Below, piece after piece: positions 42,698 to 51,656 of a stretch of DNA of 64,000 bases. Numbering within the stretch: the first letter of the stretch is position 1; each line of letters begins with the position of its first letter. The notes beneath the pieces are model-generated. The model searched no databases. It was not told the origin of the DNA and worked only from the letters and a program-made list of their open reading frames with translations. The stretch lies in NCBI RefSeq assembly GCF_019212185.1, contig NZ_CP078138.1, forward strand, positions 2,276,501 to 2,340,500, in the 5' to 3' direction. This DNA comes from Pseudomonas fluorescens (GTDB taxonomy: Bacteria; Pseudomonadota; Gammaproteobacteria; Pseudomonadales; Pseudomonadaceae). A program made the position numbers and the translations under genes.

Positions 42698-44824
42698 TCA
42701 GATCCGAAAATTCCCCACCAACTGATTCAACCGCCCGGCCTGTTGTTCCAGCTCGCTACAGGCGCGCAACGTCGCTTGCAGGTTCTCCACCCCCTGCTGG
42801 TTGAGGGTGTTGATCTGGATGATGTCAACATTCAGCGCCTCGACCACCGCCGTCTGCTCCTCGGTCGCAGCAGCCACCGACTGATTGACGTTGTCGATCT
42901 CGCCGATGCGCTGGGTGACGCTGCCCAGGCGCGTGCCCGCGAGGTTGGCGATGCTCACGCTTTCTTCGCTGTGCTGCTGGCTCTCGGTCATGGTCGCGAC
43001 CGATTGCTGTGCGCCGATCTGCAAGGCCTCGATCATCTGCTGAATCTCCAGCGCCGAGGTTTGGGTGCGTCCGGCCAGGCTGCGTACTTCGTCGGCGACC
43101 ACCGCAAAGCCACGGCCGGCTTCCCCGGCCCGCGCGGCCTCGATCGCGGCGTTGAGCGCCAGCAGATTGGTCTGCTGGGAGATGCCCTTGATCACTTCGA
43201 GGATCTGCCCGATGTCCACGGTCTTGTCATTGAGTACCTCGATGTTGGCGCACGAAGCGCTGATCTTGCCCGATAACTCGTGCATCACCTCGATGGTGCG
43301 CTGCACCACCTGGCGCCCGTCCTCGGCTTGTTGGCGCGCGTTGGATGCCTGATGGGAGGCGTCGCAGGCATTGCGCGCAATCTCCTGGGCCGCGGCGCCC
43401 AACTGATTGATCGCGGCGGCGACGCTGCTGGTGCGGCTGGACTGATCATCGAAATTCTCCAGCGACGAGTTCGACGCTTGCAGCACCCGCTGCGCTCCGG
43501 CTTTAACGCCCTGGGCCGCCGATGACACTTCGCGCATCGACTGATGAATACGTTCGACAAAACGATTGAAGGCCGTCGCCAACTGACCAATTTCATCCCG
43601 CGATTGCACGTGCAGACGGCGGGTCAGGTCGCCTTCGCCGAGAGAAATGTCCTCCATCACCCGCGTCAGCTCTTGCAGGGGGCGAGTGATGCGCTGCGCG
43701 GTGTAGCCGATCAACAAGAGGCCGAGCAACGCCGAACCGCCGCCCAACAGCAACTCGAGTCCGGTGCTTTTCACCGCTTGATCGTCGAGGGCGGTGCGCA
43801 AGCTGATGACCGGCGCCAGCAAGACGCTCTGCGGCACACCCACCAGCACACCCCATGGCGCAGCCCCTGGAATCGGCGCCAAAGGTTCCAGCACCTTGAT
43901 CTGTTGGGCATCGACCAGCACGGTCGCTTGACCCTGACGCAGGCTTTCCTGCAGTTCGCGATTGTCCATCGTCTGACCAAGACGGCTGGCGTCCTGGCTG
44001 TTGGCGGAAATCACCCCGCGTGGGCTGATGATGCTGATTTGGCCGTTGCCGTCGAACAACTGCCGGGCGCTGGCCTCGGTGTTCTGTTGCAGCGCGGCGA
44101 GGTTGATGTCGAGGCCGACCACGGCGATCACCTTGCCGTTTTCCAGCAGAGGGAAGGCAATGCTGGTCACCAGCTTGCGAGTGCCCGAGGCTTCGTCAAA
44201 ATACGGCTCCAGCACACAGGCCTGACGGCTGTCGCGAGCGCAGGTGTAGAACGCGTTGTAAGGGGCGCCGCTGGGACCGGGCGCGGTGTTGGCGAGCAGG
44301 CCTTCGTCGCCGATCACCGCTTGCAGTTCCCCGGGTTTGCCTTGTACCCAGTACAGGGCAAAGCGTCCGGTTTCGTTGCTGCCCAGTTCGGCCTGACCAG
44401 CAAAGCCAGCATCGCCGCCATCGAGGGCGTCGGCCTCGAAAATGACATAAAGCCCGAGCAGGTCGGGCTTGTCGATCAAGGCTTGGTGCAACTGGCTACT
44501 CAGCTCCTGGCGCAGTTGCGCGCGGTCCAGGCGGCCCTGCTGTTGCAGTTGTCGCAGGTACAGCAGATAGCGGGACAGGCCCTGGCCGTATTCGTGGGTC
44601 TGCATGAAGGTGCGTTGCACGTGCATGGCTTGCACGTTGCCCAGCGCCTGCATGTGCTCCCGGGCGGCCTTGGCCAGCATCTCGCCGCTGGCCGTGGCCA
44701 CCTGCTGGCTGCTCTGGTGAGTCTGGTACAGCGACAAGCCCATCAGCAATGCCACCACCAGCATCAGGCAGAGCCCGGCGAGGAGGGTGATCTTGCGACG
44801 GATCGTCAGAAGGTTGAGGCGCAT
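42698..44824 (-). CDS. Methyl-accepting chemotaxis protein
   Basis: 708 residues from ATG 44824 behind AGGGA. An N-terminal membrane helix (about residues 13-33) and a second near residue 345 enclose a large periplasmic double-Cache sensor (for example [15 protein letters not shown]). HAMP follows ([27 protein letters not shown]), then the signalling domain with the hairpin tip region [20 protein letters not shown]. It lies 54 bases after the porin gene, so both share the FeaR-type promoter; the ligand is probably an aromatic amine or related compound. Confidence 0.9.
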   Translation of the reverse strand: MRLNLLTIRRKITLLAGLCLMLVVALLMGLSLYQTHQSSQQVATASGEMLAKAAREHMQALGNVQAMHVQRTFMQTHEYGQGLSRYLLYLRQLQQQGRLDRAQLRQELSSQLHQALIDKPDLLGLYVIFEADALDGGDAGFAGQAELGSNETGRFALYWVQGKPGELQAVIGDEGLLANTAPGPSGAPYNAFYTCARDSRQACVLEPYFDEASGTRKLVTSIAFPLLENGKVIAVVGLDINLAALQQNTEASARQLFDGNGQISIISPRGVISANSQDASRLGQTMDNRELQESLRQGQATVLVDAQQIKVLEPLAPIPGAAPWGVLVGVPQSVLLAPVISLRTALDDQAVKSTGLELLLGGGSALLGLLLIGYTAQRITRPLQELTRVMEDISLGEGDLTRRLHVQSRDEIGQLATAFNRFVERIHQSMREVSSAAQGVKAGAQRVLQASNSSLENFDDQSSRTSSVAAAINQLGAAAQEIARNACDASHQASNARQQAEDGRQVVQRTIEVMHELSGKISASCANIEVLNDKTVDIGQILEVIKGISQQTNLLALNAAIEAARAGEAGRGFAVVADEVRSLAGRTQTSALEIQQMIEALQIGAQQSVATMTESQQHSEESVSIANLAGTRLGSVTQRIGEIDNVNQSVAAATEEQTAVVEALNVDIIQINTLNQQGVENLQATLRACSELEQQAGRLNQLVGNFRI

Positions 44825-44877
44825 GGCAAATCCCTTTTTGCACGGGGGCAACGGCCGCGCCGCCGCCCCGGCGGCCG

Positions 44878-46200
44878 TTAGAAACCAGTGACGAACAGCA
44901 GTTGGCCGTAGACGTTCTGGTTGTTGTTACCCAGTTGCGTGCCGCCGTTGTCGAAGCTCTTGTCCGGCTGGTAGAAGCCCACCAGCGGCATCACAGTCAA
45001 GTGGTCGTTGACGTGCCATTCGGCATACAGGTCGACTTCGTGGCCGTCGGTGTTGCCCAGGTTGCGGTCGATAGTGTCGTAGTTGAAGTACAGCGCACCG
45101 AGGTTGAGATTCTCCAGCGGCGAGACTTTCAGGCCAACGTTCTGGATCCGCGAATTGTTGTTGAATGGCCCGGCGTAGTTGCCTGCCACTTCGCCCTGGA
45201 ACCAGGTGCCGTAGCCACGGCTCATGCCGTAGAACAGGGTGTCGTAGTTTTCCGAGAAGCGGCTGTAGCGGTAGCTGACATACGGCGTCCAGGGCGCGGC
45301 GGAGAAGGTCCAGCCGGCTTCCAGGTACCAGGCGTCTTCGTTGCTGGCGTGGGGCTTGTCCTGCTCGGCATATTCGCCGGAGAGGAACAGGTCCTTGACC
45401 CCGGCATTGCCGGTGGCGCGCAGGCTGTAGGTCTGCATGCCGTCGCGTTCCAGTTGCAGCGGCGAGGCGTACTGTTCGTCGATGTCGGTGGTCTTGATGT
45501 AGGTCAGGCCCACGGTGCCGGCTTCGGCCACGTGCTCCAGGGTGCCGGCGTACATTTCTGTCATGGCCTGGGCGCGGTTGTTGGATTTGAGCCACATCAG
45601 GTCGCTGCGCCAGCCTTCCTTGCCACCGAGGCGCAACACGGCGGTTTCGTCGAACGCCTTGCGTGCCGCCAGGTAGTACGAACCGCCACGGTTGAACTCT
45701 CCATCGGCCAAGCCCTTGCCGATGTTCAGGGCGTCGCCATTGATCAGGAAGCCGTCACCGATCGCGATGTTCTGGCGACCGAAGGACAGGTCGACACCGT
45801 CCTTGCCCAATGGCGCGAACAGCTCGTCCGAGCGCCAGCCGAGGTAAGCGTCTTCAAACTTGGTGGTACGCTCCGAGCCATCGCTGAAGCCAGCCGCATC
45901 GCCGTCACCCCAGGTGCCGGAACTCAGCAGGTTGGCGGCGCCGTAACCGGTGCCCGCACCCGCCAGGCCCTTGTCGAAACTCAAACCGTACTTGATGTAG
46001 CCCTCGCGCCACGACGAGGAACCTTCGCTGAGGCGGCCGGATGGGGCGTAGTTTTCCTGGCTGTGGAAGATCCCGAACGCTGCTTCGAGGGTGGCGTTCA
46101 AATGACCGTCGTCGTTGCCGTACAGCTCATAGGCATTGGCCTGGCCGGCACCGATCAACAGCGCGAGGGTCGAGAGACGAAACAGGGGAGACTTGAGCAT
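44878..46200 (-). CDS. Outer-membrane porin, alginate-export-like beta barrel
   Basis: 440 residues with a signal peptide ending in QANA. The rest is alternating amphipathic strands of an outer-membrane barrel ending in the C-terminal Phe (GQLLFVTGF), required for barrel assembly. It resembles alginate-export-type or PeaE-like porins linked to phenylethylamine clusters. It is first in an operon with the chemoreceptor. Probably it admits aromatic amines. Confidence 0.83.
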   Translation of the reverse strand: MLKSPLFRLSTLALLIGAGQANAYELYGNDDGHLNATLEAAFGIFHSQENYAPSGRLSEGSSSWREGYIKYGLSFDKGLAGAGTGYGAANLLSSGTWGDGDAAGFSDGSERTTKFEDAYLGWRSDELFAPLGKDGVDLSFGRQNIAIGDGFLINGDALNIGKGLADGEFNRGGSYYLAARKAFDETAVLRLGGKEGWRSDLMWLKSNNRAQAMTEMYAGTLEHVAEAGTVGLTYIKTTDIDEQYASPLQLERDGMQTYSLRATGNAGVKDLFLSGEYAEQDKPHASNEDAWYLEAGWTFSAAPWTPYVSYRYSRFSENYDTLFYGMSRGYGTWFQGEVAGNYAGPFNNNSRIQNVGLKVSPLENLNLGALYFNYDTIDRNLGNTDGHEVDLYAEWHVNDHLTVMPLVGFYQPDKSFDNGGTQLGNNNQNVYGQLLFVTGF

Positions 46201-46287
46201 GGTGAGGCATCCGTTCTTATTCTTGAGCGTGGGTTTGCGGTCTTTTTAGATACTAAGGCGCGACTTTTCCCTGCCCTTGTCCCTGTT

Positions 46288-46313
46288 TGCCAATTAGTTG
46301 GTTGTGCATGCCA
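46288..46313 (-). promoter_or_regulatory. Proposed FeaR operator upstream of the porin operon
   Basis: TGCCA at 46288-46292 and 46309-46313 with 16 bases between, containing GTTGGTTGTG as at 42596. The near half-site lies 88 bases before the porin start. It marks the last native sequence before the AT-rich island. Confidence 0.65.
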
Positions 46314-46587
46314 GATTTCGATCCGCGCCTGCTTCGTGTCCCTTATGACGCCTTCGTTGTCCGGCGAGAAGCTCGAGTAGAGGAGATCTTTTTCAATATT
46401 TCAGCTGCCACCTTAGTGAATTTTCAAAGGTGAGAGGCTCGTCTGCGGGGCGGAACGTGGGGCGAGTTCCAACGTACCGTTCGTCGCAAAACTAAATATC
46501 TATAAGGTTTAGTTGAGAGCTCAGTGAGCAATCATGGAAGAAGCTTCCTACAAATTCCTACATTTGAGTGGCATAAAAAACATCGTT

Positions 46588-46616
46588 TTGTTTAGTTCTA
46601 CTGCTGATTTTATTTT
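46588..46616 (+). promoter_or_regulatory. Candidate promoter of the microcin-like operon
   Basis: TTGTTT (46588-46593) and TATTTT (46611-46616) are 17 bases apart. This would give a leader of about 215 bases before the precursor gene. In AT-rich DNA such matches are frequent, so this is weak. Confidence 0.3.
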
Positions 46617-46835
46617 TTATTTCAAGCGTTTCGAAATAACTTATGAAATGCGTAAATTTTCGATACGGACAAGGCCCAAAGTACTTCCGTAATTGTTGTA
46701 GGGGTTGGCCTTTTGAGGTGGAAGACGTTTCCTACAGTTTGAAAATTAAAAATTGCAGGCAGCTTAAAGTTTCACTAAAAAAGAAAGTGTCACTTATTTC
46801 GAGTGGCTATTTCTCTAAACAGAAGGTGATTTCTA

Positions 46836-47045
46836 ATGAATAGCGAATGTCTTGGAGAGGTTCTTTATCTGGGTGATGAGTTTGATTTTGGTTCAGGTAC
46901 TCACGTCGCCGGCGGCTCCGGAAGTCAAGGTGGATGCGGTGGTAGCGGTGGGTGCGGAGGTGGAGGGGGTTGTAAGGGCGGTAGTGGGGGCAGCGGCGGT
47001 AGTGGAGGTAACTCAATAGATAATCAAGCCTCTGATAATCGTTAA
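46836..47045 (+). CDS. Microcin B17-like (TOMM) precursor peptide
   Basis: 69 residues, the same length as McbA of microcin B17. The leader (residues 1 to about 26) is acidic and hydrophobic (LGEVLYLGDEFDFGSG). The core is nearly all Gly with Cys at 34, 40 and 46, exactly six apart, and Ser at 28, 30, 37, 50, 53, 56 and 60, most in G-S or G-C context as needed for cyclodehydration. The tail is polar (NSIDNQASDNR) with one Lys (47) in the core. Unlike McbA, no Ser/Cys residues are adjacent, so no fused bis-heterocycles. AAGGTG precedes the ATG. The mature peptide is expected to carry thiazoles and oxazoles. Confidence 0.9.
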   Translation: MNSECLGEVLYLGDEFDFGSGTHVAGGSGSQGGCGGSGGCGGGGGCKGGSGGSGGSGGNSIDNQASDNR

Positions 47046-47060
47046 TATTTACTGCGTATG

Positions 47061-47086
47061 GCTTCTCTGGTGTCGACCAGAGAAGC
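47061..47086 (+). promoter_or_regulatory. Strong hairpin between precursor and maturation genes
   Basis: Perfect 11-base arms GCTTCTCTGGT / ACCAGAGAAGC with a GTCG tetraloop, 15 bases after the precursor stop and 17 before the McbB-like start. No U-run follows, so it is more likely an mRNA 3' stabiliser or partial attenuator that keeps precursor message in excess over enzyme message. Confidence 0.75.
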
Positions 47087-47103
47087 TGCGCAAAGGGGTA
47101 CAT

Positions 47104-47961
47104 ATGCTGACTTTGCCGAGTTATGAAATACTTAATTTTAACGCGGATAGCTTGGTGGTATCCAAGTGTGGCGTGTCTAGAGTCTCTTCGCCACCTTTAC
47201 TGGCGGTACTTGCCAAGTTGAAGAGCTATAAGGTGATTTCAAAAGTTGAGCTCGAAGAAATTCTCTCGGAATATGGACTGAATCCGATCGTTGCGTTCGA
47301 TTTTTTGGAAAAGGTCATTCCCATAAAAGAAAGTTACGATCGGTTGTACTTTGAGGGAAGTGTAATCGCCCATGATTGGGGCGATTGCGGAGATCTGGAA
47401 AAGTTACTGAGAAGTGAAGTGCATGAAAGTTTGGATGTGTGCACTATAAATGGTTTGTCTCGGGGGGAGCTTGCAGGTAAAAGAAATTACATAGTTATTA
47501 TGTGCATGAATTATAATTATGAGTGTATTAAAGATGTTTATTTTGATTTGGCAAGGATTGCGCCTGAAAGCGCGATCAGTGTTTGTTATCGTGCGGGAAA
47601 TGCATATTGCATAAGTCAGCCTTATATGCCTGTGGTTGGTAATCCATGTCATTTTTGTAGTGTGGATAGAGTATTGAACTACGAGGCTTACCATCGGAGT
47701 GAAAACTCTTGGTCGAAGCTTTTAAAATTTTGCATGGACAAGCACATTGCTGTTCCGAGTGAGTCGCTTAGTGCGTTGCAGCGAGCAATGATTATCGGTG
47801 CGGTTGTCAAGAAGGTAAGGTGGGTGGCCGGCAACGCCGAGGGGTGGCGGTATCAAGATAATTTACTGCAAGATACTTATATCGATTTGAATGGGGACTT
47901 CGTCAAGGAGGTGACGACGTCTCACTGGTATATGTGTGATTGCTTGAGGGGGCAGAAATGA
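47104..47961 (+). CDS. McbB-like cyclodehydratase partner (E1-like zinc protein)
   Basis: 285 residues (McbB is about 295). The N-terminal part should form the RRE that binds the leader peptide. A structural zinc site is visible as C182-x2-C185 (GNPCHFCSVDRVL) with C278-x-C280 (WYMCDC) at the C-terminus. With the YcaO protein it converts Ser and Cys of the precursor to azolines. AAAGGGG precedes the ATG. Its stop overlaps the McbC-like start (ATGA). The name rests on gene order, length and the zinc motif. Confidence 0.82.
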   Translation: MLTLPSYEILNFNADSLVVSKCGVSRVSSPPLLAVLAKLKSYKVISKVELEEILSEYGLNPIVAFDFLEKVIPIKESYDRLYFEGSVIAHDWGDCGDLEKLLRSEVHESLDVCTINGLSRGELAGKRNYIVIMCMNYNYECIKDVYFDLARIAPESAISVCYRAGNAYCISQPYMPVVGNPCHFCSVDRVLNYEAYHRSENSWSKLLKFCMDKHIAVPSESLSALQRAMIIGAVVKKVRWVAGNAEGWRYQDNLLQDTYIDLNGDFVKEVTTSHWYMCDCLRGQK

Positions 47962-48761
47962 AGCATATACCCCATGACTATTATTTAAAGTTCATGAGCT
48001 CGATGGTGCATGAGGAGGTTCTTGATTTTCATTCGAAAGGCAATTACACCATACATGACGCATTCAAGCATGTCAGTCGATTGCATAATATAGACGACAA
48101 ATCACTTTCGATACTAACCGGGAATGAGCTGAGGCTTTATCCAGATCTTGATTTGACGTTTCCCATTCGGTCTACCTTTGACTCCAATTCAGACATTGCC
48201 AGGAGCGAGTCGTGCGATACGTTTTCCAGTCGCAGTTTGAGTTTTTCTTTGCTGGAGAGTTTGGTTGCTCCGGTATTGACTAACAGAGTGGATAGTTTTA
48301 AGCGGGGATATCCAAGCGGTGGGGCGCTATATCCCGTAGAAGTATTCATTTGTTCCCTGGTTGACAACGAGGAAAGCTGGCCGTGTCCTGAAAAGGTTTT
48401 GCATTTGCTGCCAAATTCTCGTGCGTTTGAGGTCATGCAGGGGACGGAGAATGTGCAGTATATAAAAGAGGCGATCTTGTCATTTTCTGGTCAGGTCGGG
48501 CAGCCTCCTGTCGCTATCATCTATGCCGTTTACATACCTAAAACATTATTTAAATACAAGTATCGAGGTTACAGGCTGGCGTTGATGGAGGTTGGGTCTA
48601 TTTACATGTTGATAGAGCTTCAGGCAAAGAAACTCGGTTTGGGTTGTAGGCTTTGGTCGGCATATACCGACACTATGTTGTGTAAAGCTATAGGTCTTAA
48701 TCCAGCGCTGTTCTTCCCAGTGTGCGTACACTTTATTGGTGAGTGCCATGATTCTCTATAA
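47958..48761 (+). CDS. McbC-like FMN azoline dehydrogenase (SagB/ThcOx family)
   Basis: 267 residues (McbC 272). Nitroreductase-fold signature RGYPSGGALYPVEVFI at about residues 116-131 is the standard SagB-type FMN site. A Lys201-Tyr202 pair in FKYKYRGYRLALMEVGS fits the catalytic Lys-Tyr motif of azoline dehydrogenases, and LGLGCRLWSAY follows. It oxidises azolines to aromatic azoles. Start ATG 47958 overlaps the previous stop, and its end overlaps the YcaO gene by 14 bases, so all three are translationally coupled. Confidence 0.87.
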   Translation: MKHIPHDYYLKFMSSMVHEEVLDFHSKGNYTIHDAFKHVSRLHNIDDKSLSILTGNELRLYPDLDLTFPIRSTFDSNSDIARSESCDTFSSRSLSFSLLESLVAPVLTNRVDSFKRGYPSGGALYPVEVFICSLVDNEESWPCPEKVLHLLPNSRAFEVMQGTENVQYIKEAILSFSGQVGQPPVAIIYAVYIPKTLFKYKYRGYRLALMEVGSIYMLIELQAKKLGLGCRLWSAYTDTMLCKAIGLNPALFFPVCVHFIGECHDSL

Positions 48762-49947
48762 TTCTAGCCGTTTTTCCACGTTACCCGGCGCAATGGTTTT
48801 CCAGCCATCCTGTTTGTTGTCTTTCCCATCTTCTGTTGAGGTCGGGGACCTTTGGTTGAATGGTGGATGCGGAATAGGAAATGGGTCTTCATCCATAAAG
48901 GCTGGACTGGGGGAGTACTTTGAACGGCGTCATTTTTACATGGAGGTTAATGCTGATGTGCGGGGAACTCTAAGTTACTCACTTACAAGTGAGGAGGTTG
49001 AGGGGTTCGTAGGTGCATTCTCTCAAACGAATGAGTCAGGGCTGAAAAAGAGCGAGATTTTTGGTCATGTTTTTAATTTAACAAGGGCCTATCGGGCTTC
49101 AAACTTCACTGAGTGCCATATTCCAACTGCTTGTGTTTCTCTGAACTACAACAATATCGAAAGCGAAAATTTTATTTATCCACTTAGAGACACGTGTGGT
49201 TGCAGTTTTCATTGGCGTTTTAGTGATGCCATTTTTGGCGCGTTGAAGGAATGTCTGGAAAGGCAGTTTTTGGCTAAGTTTTGGCTAACGAAAGATTGCG
49301 TGCGAATTGTTCCGATTCCTGAGGCCAAAGCGAGTCTGAAAGAAAGTGGCTCTTCCGCGCTACTTGAGGCGCTTGATAAGTCAGGTGAGGTCACGATCAT
49401 CGACATTTCAGATTATGGTTTCCCAGGTGTGTGCTTGTTGACCGTGTATGGCCAAAAAAACATCGGGCGTCATGTCCAGTATTGTGCGGGGATGTCGTAT
49501 GCAAAGAATCAGCTAGAAGCTATGGAAAAATCACTCTATGAATTGTGGCAAACTTACAGATTTGTTGATTTATTCCATGCTACAAAAGGGCGCATGGAGG
49601 ATATAGAAGATTCGTATCTGAGGTATTTTTTGAGTTGTAATAGTTATTCGGTTTACGAGGAGATCATTGATGTTAAGAAAAAAAGCGAGTGTTCGTCTGT
49701 CTCTTCAGATGGTTTTGATTGGTGCGGTCTTTTAGGGGTGTTGAAGGCGAGGAATATTGATGGTTTTTTTTACGTCAACTCAACAGATATAAGTGGTGAG
49801 CTATATTTTTTCTGCAAGTTTGTTTCTCCTGATATGTTTTTGCATATGAATAATTCGGAGGGCATAAACCTGGTTAATAAATACTCGAGAAGTTTTACAG
49901 GTGAAATAATTGATTTGCGAAGAAGAGTTATGGTGCCATTTCCATGA
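48748..49947 (+). CDS. McbD-like YcaO cyclodehydratase
   Basis: 399 residues from ATG 48748 behind GGTGAG (McbD 396). The YcaO ATP-binding pattern is present: SSSIKAGLGEYFERRHF (E56, E59), then SDAIFGALKECLERQFLAKFW (E168, E171), and AKNQLEAMEKSLYELWQ. It ends in RRRVMVPFP, a proline-containing C-terminus like that needed for activity in YcaO cyclodehydratases. It uses ATP to activate the peptide backbone amide during ring formation. Confidence 0.9.
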   Translation: MILYNSSRFSTLPGAMVFQPSCLLSFPSSVEVGDLWLNGGCGIGNGSSSIKAGLGEYFERRHFYMEVNADVRGTLSYSLTSEEVEGFVGAFSQTNESGLKKSEIFGHVFNLTRAYRASNFTECHIPTACVSLNYNNIESENFIYPLRDTCGCSFHWRFSDAIFGALKECLERQFLAKFWLTKDCVRIVPIPEAKASLKESGSSALLEALDKSGEVTIIDISDYGFPGVCLLTVYGQKNIGRHVQYCAGMSYAKNQLEAMEKSLYELWQTYRFVDLFHATKGRMEDIEDSYLRYFLSCNSYSVYEEIIDVKKKSECSSVSSDGFDWCGLLGVLKARNIDGFFYVNSTDISGELYFFCKFVSPDMFLHMNNSEGINLVNKYSRSFTGEIIDLRRRVMVPFP

Positions 49948-49961
49948 AGAGGTGAAATGTT

Positions 49962-50702
49962 ATGAGGTGTAAGATAATAAGGTATTTGACGTTGGCTGCA
50001 TTGTTTGTTAAGGAGCAGTTGAAAGAGCCCGTTGCCATCTTTTGGATGATAATTTCTCCTGCTGCAATTTTTTACTTGCTTTCTTATTCTGGGGGAGGTT
50101 TGGTTAGCTCTGAAGGAAGCTATCTGAAAAGTACCGCTTGGTTTTATGCGCATATTTCTTCGAATGTTGCGTTTTTTGGATTTGCTTTTTACATCATAGG
50201 TAGAAGGGAGAGCGGCTTTATAAGGTCGTTTGTTTACGCGTCAGGCGCTAAGTTTGCGTTCATGCTGGCGCAGTTTTTCGCCTGCTCTTTAATATCCCTG
50301 ATATATTGTACGGTTTTTTATGCGCTAACATGCTTTCAATTTGGCGGCTTCAAGTTATTTGAATTGTTGATGGTTTTGCCGAGGTTTTACACGTCTTACA
50401 TTTTTTTCTGTGTGCCGGGAATTTTGTTGAGTTTGATGCCTATGAGCTTTCAGAACTCTAGCACGCTTTTCTCGATGATCTCATTCGCGATGCTTGTGTT
50501 TAGTGTCCTTGGTATGCGTAATGCTGGTCATGATTTAGGGATGATGGATTTTCTGAATCCATTATACTTTGCAAGTGGACTTATGGAGTCGGGTTTTCAT
50601 TATAATTATGGGTTTGCCTTATTGGCTTTGTTATTGTTTGTCGCTGTGTTTTTGCTTGCGCTAAGGTTTTTAAGAGTGAATCCAGTGTGGAGTCGGTACT
50701 GA
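49962..50702 (+). CDS. McbE-like ABC-2 permease of the microcin exporter
   Basis: 246 residues (McbE 241) with six predicted membrane helices and a short cytoplasmic N-terminus. GAGGTGA precedes the ATG. The pattern matches ABC-2 type permeases. With the next gene it should export the mature peptide and give producer self-protection. Its TGA overlaps the ATPase start (TGATG). Confidence 0.85.
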   Translation: MRCKIIRYLTLAALFVKEQLKEPVAIFWMIISPAAIFYLLSYSGGGLVSSEGSYLKSTAWFYAHISSNVAFFGFAFYIIGRRESGFIRSFVYASGAKFAFMLAQFFACSLISLIYCTVFYALTCFQFGGFKLFELLMVLPRFYTSYIFFCVPGILLSLMPMSFQNSSTLFSMISFAMLVFSVLGMRNAGHDLGMMDFLNPLYFASGLMESGFHYNYGFALLALLLFVAVFLLALRFLRVNPVWSRY

Positions 50703-51439
50703 TGAATATTTTGTGTGCGCGATCACTTTGTTTCAAGTACGAAGATAAAATGATATTTGACGACGCGGGGATTGACGTCGACGCAGGGATGATTACTGGG
50801 CTTTTAGGGCCGAATGGATCTGGAAAAACTACTTTTTTTGATATCGTTTGCGGACTGAATAAGGTCGGGGTAGATCAATTATCCAATAAGGCATCAAAGC
50901 AGGTTTATTTGTCGCAGATGCTCACCGTGCCACCGGTGTTCAGGATGTTTGATGTTTTTAGAATGATATCACTGCTTAGTTCGTCGGTTCCCATCTCGCA
51001 GACGCAGGCATTGACAAAGCTGGCTGCATGGAGTCCTGAAATCGTTGATCGCTACAAGGAGATTTGGTTAAAAAAATCTTCTATCTGTAGCTATGGAGAG
51101 AAACGGTGGTTTTTTACTTTGTCATTGTTATCAGTGGGGGCGGATTTGATAATACTGGATGAGCCAACCGCCGGAGTTGATCCGGAATTCAGATACTACA
51201 TTTGGAAGTGTCTGCGTGGAGCTGCCAAGGAGGGAGCCGCAATTTTGATTTCATCTCATAATATCGATGAGGTTGCAATCAATTGTGACCGATTTTACAT
51301 GATCAGTAGACGCAAGTTTTTCTCGTTTAGTTCGGGTAAAGAATTCATCAATTTCTACGATTCAACCTCGCTCGACGAAGCTTTCATTCGTGCGGCTGCC
51401 GCTACCCCTCTTGTGGATGAACCTATTCAGCAAAGGTGA
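50702..51439 (+). CDS. McbF-like ABC transporter ATPase
   Basis: 245 residues (McbF 247). Walker A GPNGSGKTT, Q-loop LSQMLTV, a degenerate signature CSYGEKR in place of LSGGQ, Walker B DLIILDEP, and switch His in SSHNIDEV. I use ATG 50702 overlapping the permease stop. Last gene of the island; base composition changes sharply just after its stop. Confidence 0.88.
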   Translation: MNILCARSLCFKYEDKMIFDDAGIDVDAGMITGLLGPNGSGKTTFFDIVCGLNKVGVDQLSNKASKQVYLSQMLTVPPVFRMFDVFRMISLLSSSVPISQTQALTKLAAWSPEIVDRYKEIWLKKSSICSYGEKRWFFTLSLLSVGADLIILDEPTAGVDPEFRYYIWKCLRGAAKEGAAILISSHNIDEVAINCDRFYMISRRKFFSFSSGKEFINFYDSTSLDEAFIRAAAATPLVDEPIQQR

Positions 51440-51498
51440 AAAGGGGGGCGTGAGGAAAGGTGGGTGTTTCGATGCTGTGAAACTGATGAAGTCCGTTT

Positions 51499-51525
51499 TT
51501 GGCACAAGCACCAACATAACTGGCA
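51499..51525 (+). promoter_or_regulatory. Proposed FeaR operator upstream of the cytochrome-feaB operon
   Basis: TGGCA at 51500-51504 and 51521-51525 with 16 bases between: the reverse complement of TGCCA-N16-TGCCA, and thus in the same orientation relative to its gene as the other three sites. It ends 132 bases before the cytochrome start and marks native DNA to the right of the microcin-like island. Confidence 0.62.
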
Positions 51526-51656
51526 CGCAGGGCAAAACCTGTGCGCTGCCGAGCGCCGACAATCGGTCTCAACCTGCCGAAGCGCCATGGCCTCGGCAAT
51601 TTTTGTGTTGGTGTTCGTCAGTCGACGAACGCGCGGATTTTCAAGGTTGTTTTCCT

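Larger units (their letters stand above)
46201..46835. other. Left junction and leader region of the microcin-like island
   Basis: About 635 bases with no convincing gene. The left part holds the porin promoter and FeaR-type site; from about 46390 the sequence becomes AT-rich and stays so to 51440. A 7-base inverted repeat AACTAAA / TTTAGTT (46490-46496, 46508-46514) could be an operator. A 66-codon frame ending at 46843 overlaps the precursor start but lacks a ribosome site. Confidence 0.5.

Noticed and set aside
44902..46380. 492-codon plus-strand frame opposite the porin gene
   Set aside because: Antisense shadow; Val/Ala-rich, no recognisable domain, while the porin frame has a signal peptide and terminal Phe.
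46643..46843. A 66-codon frame (MKCVNFRYGQ...) whose stop overlaps the precursor start
   Set aside because: No ribosome site, unusual composition without a recognisable pattern, and most simply part of the AT-rich leader. Translational coupling to the precursor cannot be excluded.
46425..51439. CAAAGGTGA at both 46425-46433 and 51431-51439 as possible target-site duplication of the island
   Set aside because: Nine bases shared between two roughly 300-base borders is expected by chance about once in three such comparisons, and the right copy lies inside the ATPase gene.
51518..51540. TGGCACG followed by GGCAAA upstream of the cytochrome gene as a sigma-54 promoter
   Set aside because: Spacing between GG and GC is two bases too short for sigma-54, and the TGGCA belongs to the proposed FeaR repeat.
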